64,000 nucleotides of DNA from UMGS1590 sp963558655 (GTDB lineage Bacteria; Bacillota; Peptococcia; Peptococcales; Peptococcaceae). Below are positions 57,689 to 64,000 of the stretch, piece by piece. Made by a program: the position numbers and the translations under genes. The stretch's first letter is position 1. Each line of letters opens with the position of its first letter. The stretch is taken from positions 28,352 through 92,351 of the forward strand of contig CAUWHJ010000011.1 of assembly GCA_963558655.1 (NCBI GenBank), in the 5' to 3' direction. The notes under the pieces were generated by a model that had not been told where the DNA came from, made no database searches, and was given only the letters and a program-made list of their open reading frames with translations.

Positions 57689-58147
57689 ATGAGAAAACTT
57701 TTACCAATGGTGTTTTTAGCAGTGTTATTTGTGTGTAACGGTTGCACAGAGAAAGTGGAAGATGGCTCGGCGGTCAGTTGCCGGTTGGAAAAACAGTGGC
57801 TGACAGATGAGCGCCAAGAAGTGTTGGTGGTTTCTGTAAAGGAAGATTGTGAAGCAACAATGCACATAAGCTATAGCACCGATGACCAAAATGGTGCTGT
57901 GCTCTGGCTTGAGAACGATGGCCGTGAACTGTTGATGGATGAGTTGACAGCGTCAACAGAGGAAGCTTATGAAAGTCTTTGGATGGATTCAAAGATTACG
58001 TTATTGGCAGGGGATAATGTATTTTCTCTTTCAGCACCTTCTGGTGAAAAGGTGCCTTGTACAATGACATTGAACCTTGAAGGAGTGGATTTGGGAAATC
58101 TTATAACAGAAAATATGGACCCTCATGTGATTGTGAAAGACACATAA
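57689..58147 (+). CDS. Hypothetical lipoprotein
   Basis: A 152-residue protein with a lipoprotein signal peptide (MRKLLPMVFLAVLFVCNGC, lipidated Cys19). The remainder is beta-rich (CEATMHISYSTDDQNGAVLWL, NVFSLSAPSGEKVPCTMTLNL). No family is recognised. It has a GGGTGG ribosome binding site. It may be exported and anchored to the outer face of the membrane. Confidence 0.7.
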   Translation: MRKLLPMVFLAVLFVCNGCTEKVEDGSAVSCRLEKQWLTDERQEVLVVSVKEDCEATMHISYSTDDQNGAVLWLENDGRELLMDELTASTEEAYESLWMDSKITLLAGDNVFSLSAPSGEKVPCTMTLNLEGVDLGNLITENMDPHVIVKDT

Positions 58148-58198
58148 TATTAAAGATCAACTTTATGATAGGTGGCAGGATTCGGTCATTGACACATA

Positions 58199-58240
58199 AA
58201 AAACGGCAGACATCATAGGCTGTGATGTCTGCCGTTTTTG
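58199..58240. terminator. Bidirectional terminator between convergent genes
   Basis: Stem AAAAACGGCAGACATCA / TGATGTCTGCCGTTTTT with a 7-base loop. Confidence 0.9.
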
Positions 58241-58243
58241 GCA

Positions 58244-59098
58244 TTAAATCTCCAAAAAATACATGGTATTGAGGATTTCCTGATAAAGAGAAATTTTGTT
58301 TTTCCATTTGAAATTGTGCCCGAGGGAAACGTTGACATAGCGCACACCGCCGGCTTCCATTTCCATGCGGATGTGAGAGTGGGCGCAGATGCAGGTATCA
58401 ACGTGGTATTTTTCGTACAGTTCGGCGTAGTATTTGCTACCCATAAAGGCGATGGTGGTGCCCCAAACATGACTTTGTTTGTAAAGTTCCGGGCGTGGCA
58501 GCATATGAATGACGGAACAGATTTTGTAGCGTTCACCACCGGGACGTTCACGAATGATACGCAGCTGCCGTTCGAGAAATTGCAGACTGTGTGCGGTGAT
58601 TTTTTCGTTGATGTAAGGGTTGTCCTCATCCATCAGCACATACTTATACTCTGGGCAATGGCGCAGAAAACGGCGTTTGGTGGCTTCTGTCATGTGGTGG
58701 TACTTATCATGCAGAGAAAAATCATACCAGCTTGGGCCGCCAATGATAACCCATTCGCCGCACACGATGGGATGCAGGCAGAGGCTGTAAAGTGGATGGC
58801 CAAGCATCAGTTCTAAGTATTCGTCAGCATCGAAGCAAAGGTCTTCGTTTTTCTTACGTTTGTTTCGGCCGGCGACGCAATAAAGTTCATGATTACCAGG
58901 GATTTCGAGAATCTGTGTGGCGGTGCGCTTGGAAAGGTCGTTGTAAAAATCCAGCGAGCCAAAGGCGCCGGTGGTGGTATCGCCGCAGAACACGATGGTG
59001 TCGAGTGCCTGGTCGTTGCAAATACGGGCAAAATCGGCGAGAAAGTCGTGGTGAGTATTATAATCCATGTGCAGGTCGCCGATGAAACCGATTTTCAT
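58244..59098 (-). CDS. Calcineurin-like metallophosphoesterase
   Basis: A 284-residue protein with the five-block phosphoesterase signature: GDLHMD, VFCGDTT, IPGNHELY, His in SVIHMLPRP and CAHSHIR. The dinuclear metal site is therefore complete. It is cytosolic, with no signal peptide. The substrate is unknown. It is transcribed alone, leftward, behind AAGGAGATGAG. Confidence 0.88.
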   Translation of the reverse strand: MKIGFIGDLHMDYNTHHDFLADFARICNDQALDTIVFCGDTTTGAFGSLDFYNDLSKRTATQILEIPGNHELYCVAGRNKRKKNEDLCFDADEYLELMLGHPLYSLCLHPIVCGEWVIIGGPSWYDFSLHDKYHHMTEATKRRFLRHCPEYKYVLMDEDNPYINEKITAHSLQFLERQLRIIRERPGGERYKICSVIHMLPRPELYKQSHVWGTTIAFMGSKYYAELYEKYHVDTCICAHSHIRMEMEAGGVRYVNVSLGHNFKWKNKISLYQEILNTMYFLEI

Positions 59099-59276
59099 AG
59101 TCTCATCTCCTTGTTGTTCTTTTACCCTTCATGGCTAAGGGTAGCACCAGAAAATAGTGCTGTCAATCCCTCTGAAGGGGGTGCGTGGGGAAAACATCGT
59201 TTTCATTAACGCTTTTCTGGGGCGCTGCTTTGTGGTAGAATAAAGACAGAAAATTCTTAATGAAGGAGGTGCTTTC

Positions 59277-59597
59277 ATGGCTCGACGTTCTTACAATAAG
59301 CTCGTGCGTGATAAGGTGCCCACTGCTATTGTTCAGGGTGGCGATGAAGCCATCACAAGTGTGCTCGAGGAAAAAGAAGACATTCTGTTTGCGCTCGATG
59401 AAAAGCTCGATGAAGAAGTGTGCGATTATCAGGTAACTAAAGAAATGGCTGAGCTTGCCGATGTGTTGGAAGTGATTCATGCCATCGCCGAAGCCAATGG
59501 CATTACGTTTGAAGAATTGGACGCCATGCGCTTGCATAAACGGGAAAAACGCGGTGGCTTTACAAAGATGATATTGCTTGAAGAAATTATTGAATGA
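59277..59597 (+). CDS. MazG-like nucleotide pyrophosphohydrolase
   Basis: A 106-residue all-alpha NTP-PPase with the start YNKLVRDKVP, the metal-binding helix EEVCDYQ and the ELADVLEVIHAIAEANG stretch of the phosphoribosyl-ATP pyrophosphatase-like subfamily. These proteins clear non-canonical nucleotides. The usual ExxE...ExxD layout is recognisable. GAAGGAGGT lies 7 bases before the ATG. Confidence 0.8.
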   Translation: MARRSYNKLVRDKVPTAIVQGGDEAITSVLEEKEDILFALDEKLDEEVCDYQVTKEMAELADVLEVIHAIAEANGITFEELDAMRLHKREKRGGFTKMILLEEIIE

Positions 59598-59628
59598 ACA
59601 TGAAAAGTACATGGGAGGCCAGGTGATT

Positions 59629-59877
59629 GTGATGAGACTGACCTTTGACAAGCAAGTGTATCTGGGCTTGGCAGTGGAAACATTGAGCTTTTTTGCCAGT
59701 TCATTGACCGAAAACGGTGTGTTTGCAAAATTGGGCGTTGCTTTCTTTGGATTGCTTTTTGTTGTTCATCCGGTGTTTCCTACTTACATCACACCAACAA
59801 AGCGCGAGCTACGGCTTATGCAGGGAGCTGGCATATTCGGCATTGTTGTTGGCTTATGTACGCGATTTGGTGTGTAA
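59629..59877 (+). CDS. Small two-span membrane protein
   Basis: About 82 residues with two hydrophobic stretches (AVETLSFFA...VAFFGLLFVV and GIFGIVVGLCTRF). The start is uncertain: GTG at 59623 or 59629, or ATG at 59632, all behind GGGAGG at 59613-59618. No family is recognised. It follows the MazG-like gene closely and ends at a strong terminator, so the two probably share a transcript. Confidence 0.55.
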   Translation: MMRLTFDKQVYLGLAVETLSFFASSLTENGVFAKLGVAFFGLLFVVHPVFPTYITPTKRELRLMQGAGIFGIVVGLCTRFGV

Positions 59878-59911
59878 AACAGCGCGACGGTTTCGTCGCG
59901 CTATTTTTTTG
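59878..59911 (+). terminator. Terminator after 59877
   Basis: Stem AGCGCGACG (59881-59889) / CGTCGCGCT (59894-59902) and T7. Confidence 0.9.
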
Positions 59912-59970
59912 TGCGCTTTTAAGAATTCGTTAAGAGTGTTGTTCTATACTAGGTTTGCTTGTCTGGCGCC

Positions 59971-60000
59971 TTGTCTTTTTATGATGCCATAGGGTATAAT
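59971..60000 (+). promoter_or_regulatory. Promoter of the racemase gene
   Basis: TTGTCT (59971-59976), 18 bp, TATAAT (59995-60000). Confidence 0.65.
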
Positions 60001-60048
60001 GAAACGGTACATACAATTTATACCTACAAACATGGAGGAGTGACAACG

Positions 60049-60777
60049 ATGCGACAGGCAGTAGGGGTCATCGGCGGTGTTGGTCCGATGGCAACCGTTT
60101 ATTATATGCAACGTGTAATCGAGATGACGAAAGCAGGTTGTGATCAGGATCATATCAATATGCTTGTTTTTAACGATTGTGATATTCCCGACCGTACAGC
60201 TTTTATTACCGAGCAGTCTTCGGATAATCCGCTGCCGGTGATGGTGGAAGATGCGAAGCGTTTAGAAGCGGCTGGTTGTGATTTTGTCGTTATTCCTTGC
60301 AATACAGCGCATTATTTTTACGACGAATTGCAACAAGCGGTGCAGATTCCAGTGGTGAACATTGTAGAAGAAACAATCCGTTATGCGAAAGCACGTATTC
60401 CTGATCTGCAAACTGTAGGCATCATGGCTACGACAGGGACTATTGTTACCGGAACCTATCAGACCTATGCAGAACGTGCCGGTTTAACGTCGGTGATTCC
60501 TGATGAAGAAGGCCAGGCAGCGCTGATGCACATGATCTACGATGGTGTAAAAGCTGGCCAGCCAGTGTCGCGTGCTGAGTTTGATGCCGTAGCGGATGCT
60601 TTACGTGCGCAAGGGGCAGGTTGTCTGATTCTTGGTTGCACGGAGCTTTCGGTACTGAAACGTGACTTGCCTATTGACGACCCCGATGTGTTGGATTCCA
60701 TTGATGTGCTTGCTTCGGAAACGGTGCGCCGCAGTGGAAAACCAGCTACCAGTGAATGTTTGCAGTGTGTACCATAA
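60049..60777 (+). CDS. Aspartate/glutamate racemase family protein
   Basis: A 242-residue cofactor-independent racemase-type protein. The two catalytic cysteines lie in VIPCNTAHYF and LILGCTELSVL; the N-terminal GVIGGVGPMAT is typical of the aspartate racemase group. It probably interconverts L- and D-aspartate or glutamate for wall synthesis. The start is ATG 60049 behind GGAGGAGTGACAACG. Confidence 0.87.
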   Translation: MRQAVGVIGGVGPMATVYYMQRVIEMTKAGCDQDHINMLVFNDCDIPDRTAFITEQSSDNPLPVMVEDAKRLEAAGCDFVVIPCNTAHYFYDELQQAVQIPVVNIVEETIRYAKARIPDLQTVGIMATTGTIVTGTYQTYAERAGLTSVIPDEEGQAALMHMIYDGVKAGQPVSRAEFDAVADALRAQGAGCLILGCTELSVLKRDLPIDDPDVLDSIDVLASETVRRSGKPATSECLQCVP

Positions 60778-60821
60778 AGGCGCGTTGTGCTTTACAGGTA
60801 CGAAAGGTAAAGGAGTAGAAA

Positions 60822-62789
60822 ATGAAGAAAAAATTCTCTGCACTTCTGGCAATGTTGCTCATTGTGAGTCTGCTTGTCACCGGTTGTGGTGCGCCAGAAG
60901 CCAGCGGCGAGCCAGAGGCTTTGCCGACATTTGAAAATGAAGGTACGGCGGCTAGTGATTACGATGTGATTGTTGTTGGCTCTGATCCAGAAGGGATTGC
61001 AGCAGCGCTCTCTGCTGCGCGTAACGGTATGAAAACGCTTTTACTTTCTAAAGATAGCACGCCGGGGGGGCTTTACACGCTTGGTGCCTTGAACTTTATT
61101 GATGTGCCGGAGACGCGTGATGGACAAGTGCTTGTCGGCGGCATTTACGAAGAATTTGTGAATGCTGTTGGTGGCAGTGGCTTTGATATTGTTCAGGCAG
61201 CGAATGTGTTCAATGATATGCTTTCGGCTGAAGACAATCTTACTGTGCGTTACAATGCGGCGTTTCAGGAGCCTGTTATGAACGGCACCACCATCACCGG
61301 TGTGACGGTGGTGGAAGATGGTCAGGAAGTGACCTACAATGCGCCTTATGTGATTGATGCCACCCAAGATGGCGATGTTGCTGCAGCGGCAGGTGCTCCT
61401 TACACCTATGCTGGTGAGGACATCGGCGAGCGTGACCGTGAAATGGGCGTAACATTGGTTTTCAGACTTTCCGGTGTAAACTGGGACAGTATGTGCCGTT
61501 ATCTGACGATCAAGCGTGGTATCGGTGAAGTGTTTAATAAGTCTACAAGCATGGGTGTTAGTGGAAATACAGCTTGGGGTTTTAGCGATGAAGGCTATGC
61601 CTATGAGCCAAAAGACGGCGCTATGCGTTTGCGTGGCTTCAATATGGCTTTGCAGGATAATGGTGATGTGCTTGTTAATGCGTTGCTCATCTTTGATGTG
61701 GATCCATTGGACGAAGCCAGCCGCGAGAAGGGTATAGAACGTGCTAAGGCTGAATTGGAAAATATTATTCCTTATTTGCAAGATGAATTTTGGGGCTTTG
61801 ACGATTGCCAGCTTGCCGGTACGGCTGAAGATCTCTATGTGCGTGAAAGTCGCCATATCACCTGTGAATACAATCTGACCATTGATGATGTGTTGGAAAA
61901 CCGTGATCAGGACGACCGCATTGCTGTTACATCCTATCCGGTGGACGTGCAGCCAACCAAAACACAAACCTATGGCACTGTTGTGGGGTATCCTGACCAG
62001 TATGCGGTTGGTTACAAGAGTTTGGTGCCAAAGGATGTAGAAGGGCTTTTGATTGTTGGTAGAGCGGCTGGATACACATCGTTGGCAGCCGGTTCCGCGC
62101 GTATTGTGCCAACGGGTATGGCTTGTGGTGAGGCAGCAGGGGTAGCTGTGGCTGTGGCGAAATCTTTGAACGAAACACCGCGCGGCCTTGTGGACAATGA
62201 TAGTGCCATTGCACAGATTCAGGAGAAACTGGAAAGTCAGGGTGCAAAGCTTGATCATACTCAAACAGAGGAAGCTGTTATGAGCCATTGGGCCTATCCG
62301 GGTGTGAAAGTGCTGCGTAGCCTTGGTGTTCTTGATGGTGGCTACGATAACGATTATGCTCTTGATGATCCTGTTACGATGAATCGTTACCAAAATATGG
62401 TTAATAATGCGGTTAAGAAAGCTGGCTTTACGCTCAGTGACAAGATTTATGTTAATGAGGACGTGCCGGCACGTCAGGTGATTGGCACTATGGCACGGGC
62501 CTGCATCGAAATTGAAGGCGCCGACAAACTGGAAAACGACAACGATGTTTATTTGCAGGCGCTTAAAGAACGTGGCATTATGACCGATGAGCTGGAACAA
62601 TATTTCAGCGACATGGAAGCGACGCCAAATGCAGGTGCTGTGACCTTGCTCACCGCACGTTTTTACAGCTATCTGCTCACCTTAGACGGCGCCCAGTCGC
62701 TGTCAGCGGCAGAATGTATTGATTTAACGAGTGATGATAACAGTGTCATTGCTGTTTCAGATTGGATGAATCAGACCGCAGACGCTTAA
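60822..62789 (+). CDS. FAD-dependent oxidoreductase lipoprotein
   Basis: A 655-residue exported protein. The signal peptide ends in a lipobox (SLLVTGC, Cys22). The FAD-dependent domain starts with a Rossmann loop (DYDVIVVGSDPEGIAAALSAARNG; note S-D-P-E instead of the usual G-x-G) and includes YVIDATQDGDVAAAAGAPY and GRAAGYTSLAAGSARI. The C-terminal part (about residues 485-620) contains an SLH-like stretch (HWAYPGVKVLRSLGVLDGGYDNDYALDDPVTMNRYQNM). The substrate is unknown. Confidence 0.78.
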   Translation: MKKKFSALLAMLLIVSLLVTGCGAPEASGEPEALPTFENEGTAASDYDVIVVGSDPEGIAAALSAARNGMKTLLLSKDSTPGGLYTLGALNFIDVPETRDGQVLVGGIYEEFVNAVGGSGFDIVQAANVFNDMLSAEDNLTVRYNAAFQEPVMNGTTITGVTVVEDGQEVTYNAPYVIDATQDGDVAAAAGAPYTYAGEDIGERDREMGVTLVFRLSGVNWDSMCRYLTIKRGIGEVFNKSTSMGVSGNTAWGFSDEGYAYEPKDGAMRLRGFNMALQDNGDVLVNALLIFDVDPLDEASREKGIERAKAELENIIPYLQDEFWGFDDCQLAGTAEDLYVRESRHITCEYNLTIDDVLENRDQDDRIAVTSYPVDVQPTKTQTYGTVVGYPDQYAVGYKSLVPKDVEGLLIVGRAAGYTSLAAGSARIVPTGMACGEAAGVAVAVAKSLNETPRGLVDNDSAIAQIQEKLESQGAKLDHTQTEEAVMSHWAYPGVKVLRSLGVLDGGYDNDYALDDPVTMNRYQNMVNNAVKKAGFTLSDKIYVNEDVPARQVIGTMARACIEIEGADKLENDNDVYLQALKERGIMTDELEQYFSDMEATPNAGAVTLLTARFYSYLLTLDGAQSLSAAECIDLTSDDNSVIAVSDWMNQTADA

Positions 62790-62829
62790 GTATTGATAAG
62801 AAACATGAAAAATGGAAAGGAGAACATTC

Positions 62830-63741
62830 ATGGCCTATTCTTATGGTGGCCAAGCCTTAATTGAAGGTGTCATGATGCGCGGCAAGCATACCCAGGCGAT
62901 GTGCGCGCGTCTTGAAGATGGTCGCATTGTTTCAGAGGTGGAGGAATTCACCCTTTTAAGCCAACGCAACGCTTTTTGCAGATTACCCCTGGTGCGCGGC
63001 GTGTGCAGTATGCTGGACTCGCTTATCAGTGGAATGCAGGCGATTGTCTGGTCAACAAACGTTTCTCTTGCTGAGGACGAAGAAGAGGAAGAGCTAACGC
63101 CGCTTGAAATTGGTGTGACTTTGGCCATTTCTCTGGGCCTTGGCGTGTTGCTCTTTTTTCTATTGCCGGTGGTTATTGCACACTTTTTGCAACCGCTCAT
63201 TCCGGGAACGTTCCTACAAAATATTTTTGAAGGCCTTGTGCGCGTAGGCGTTTTCCTTCTTTATCTAGTGCTCATTACACGCATGAAAGAAATTCGCCGC
63301 GTTTTTCAATATCATGGCGCCGAACATAAAACCATTCATTGCTATGAAGCAGGGGAGGCACTGACGCCGGAAAATGCGGCCAAGCACACACGTCTTCATC
63401 CGCGCTGCGGTACCAGCTTTCTCTTTATTGTCATGATTATTTCAATCTTTGTCTTTGCCTTGGTCGGCGTTGAAAACTTTGCCTGGCGCTTGCTTTCCCG
63501 TGTTCTTCTTTTGCCGGTGATTGCCGGTGTTAGCTATGAAGTGCTGCGCTTTTGCGGCAAACATATGGACAAAGCCTGGGTGCGCGCCATCGCCTGGCCG
63601 GGTATGCAGCTCCAGCGACTGACCACCGCCGAGCCAGATGCCTCCATGCTGGAAGTTGCCATTCACTCGCTGCAAAAAGTGCGGGCACGTGAAGAAGATC
63701 CGGCGCTTGACCCTGATGGGAAGCTTACATGTAGGTATTAA
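62830..63741 (+). CDS. DUF1385 (YqhQ-like) membrane protein
   Basis: A 303-residue membrane protein typical of Gram-positive bacteria. It has the N-terminal YGGQALIEGVMMRG, four or five membrane segments, the central FQYHGAEHKTIHCYEAGE and LHPRCGTSFLF. The biochemical role is unknown. The start at 62830 is preferred over an in-frame ATG at 62812 because AAAGGAGAA lies just upstream of it. In many genomes it neighbours prfA or rpmE genes; those are not in the window. Confidence 0.88.
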   Translation: MAYSYGGQALIEGVMMRGKHTQAMCARLEDGRIVSEVEEFTLLSQRNAFCRLPLVRGVCSMLDSLISGMQAIVWSTNVSLAEDEEEEELTPLEIGVTLAISLGLGVLLFFLLPVVIAHFLQPLIPGTFLQNIFEGLVRVGVFLLYLVLITRMKEIRRVFQYHGAEHKTIHCYEAGEALTPENAAKHTRLHPRCGTSFLFIVMIISIFVFALVGVENFAWRLLSRVLLLPVIAGVSYEVLRFCGKHMDKAWVRAIAWPGMQLQRLTTAEPDASMLEVAIHSLQKVRAREEDPALDPDGKLTCRY

Positions 63742-63918
63742 GATTTATTACTTTAGAAGAGTTTGGCGTGTATTAAAGAAAAATAATAATTCATAGAGTA
63801 TAAAACAGCTTATTATGTTATGATAATTGTGACATTTTTTGGATTTTATTATTGCTGTTCTATTGATTTTGTTATATCTTTATATTAAGAAAACTGATGT
63901 AAGGAGTATTGTCACGCT
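63742..63918 (+). promoter_or_regulatory. AT-rich region before a repeat-containing gene
   Basis: 177 bp of very AT-rich sequence with no gene. It ends with GTAAGGAG, a ribosome binding site for the frame starting at 63919. Several TATA-like boxes are present but no -35/-10 pair stands out. Confidence 0.45.
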
Positions 63919-64000
63919 ATGCTTAAAGTTTTAAAATGCTATCGCATCGCATCGCATCGCATCGCATCGCATCGCATCGCATCGCATCGCATCGCATCGC
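63919..64000 (+). CDS. Start of a gene with pentanucleotide repeats (partial)
   Basis: ATG at 63919, 12 bases after AAGGAG, opens a frame MLKVLKCY followed by RIASH repeats and runs off the window. The codons are made of the ATCGC pentamer, so any change in copy number other than a multiple of three shifts the frame. The protein downstream is unknown. Confidence 0.5.
   Translation, partial: MLKVLKCYRIASHRIASHRIASHRIAS
63941..64000 (+). repeat. (ATCGC)12 tandem pentamer repeat
   Basis: Twelve exact copies of ATCGC reach the window edge; the total number is unknown. It is a simple-sequence repeat suited to slipped-strand phase variation. Confidence 0.95.

Noticed and set aside
61041..62600. 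A 519-codon minus-strand open frame opposite the FAD-dependent lipoprotein gene.
   Set aside because: The plus strand has a signal peptide, lipobox and conserved motifs; the minus-strand product shows none and is rich in Ile/His/Asn, as expected for antisense of a biased gene.

Overview
The window is a piece of a Bacillota chromosome, most likely Clostridia. It carries the classical spc/alpha ribosomal protein order, clean AAGGAGG ribosome binding sites, and ecfA1-ecfA2-ecfT-truA near the ribosomal cluster. The genus cannot be decided from sequence alone. The core genes have intermediate G+C. Two segments deviate clearly: a high-G+C mobile element (about 42.95-55.85 kb) and AT-rich patches (a DpnI-like gene at 26.7 kb, a LysR-phosphatase-transporter cassette at 31-35.7 kb, and the extreme right end).

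Layout. Positions 1-7.2 kb hold the end of rplR, then rpsE, rpmD, rplO, secY, adk, map, infA, rpmJ, rpsM, rpsK, rpsD, rpoA and rplQ, closed by a terminator. Positions 7.3-15.6 kb hold a complete Kdp potassium system: kdpDE, then a 32-residue membrane microprotein, kdpF, kdpA, kdpB and kdpC. It sits where ecfA1 normally follows rplQ. Positions 15.6-16.8 kb (minus strand) carry an ArsR regulator and a flavodoxin/ferredoxin protein. Positions 17.2-20.5 kb carry the ECF vitamin-transporter energizing module and truA. Positions 20.7-24.4 kb carry a degenerate ResB/CcsA-like pair, a MarR regulator with an FUSC-type membrane protein, and small hypotheticals. Positions 24.5-30.8 kb carry hpt-guaA, a DpnI-like methyl-directed endonuclease, a frameshifted acetyltransferase, an iron-sulfur aldo/keto reductase and an ArsR-SdpI pair. 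Position 30.84 kb starts a probable 6S-like structured RNA. Next come the LysR cassette, topB, queH, an alkyltransferase-like protein, and a two-component system with an ABC ATPase and its FtsX-type permease.

The permease gene is broken twice. It has a CAG-to-TAG-type nonsense codon at 42546, and a 12.9-kb integrative mobilizable element is inserted about 400 bp further on. The element carries an iteron-rich origin, an excisionase-like HTH gene, a phage-type primase/helicase, a MobC/relaxase pair with candidate oriT palindromes, ParA plus a ribbon-helix-helix-like protein, a BcgI-like restriction-modification pair and a large serine recombinase. No conjugative secretion genes are present, so it should need a helper. 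The recombinase reading frame runs through the right junction into the 3' part of the permease. Its natural stop codon and terminator appear to lie at the opposite (left) end of the integrated element.

The right flank (57-63.7 kb) is ordinary chromosome: peptidase E, a lipoprotein, a phosphoesterase, a MazG-like protein, an Asp/Glu racemase, an FAD-dependent lipoprotein and a YqhQ-type membrane protein. The window ends inside at least 12 tandem copies of the pentamer ATCGC, in the apparent reading frame of a new gene, which is the hallmark of phase variation.
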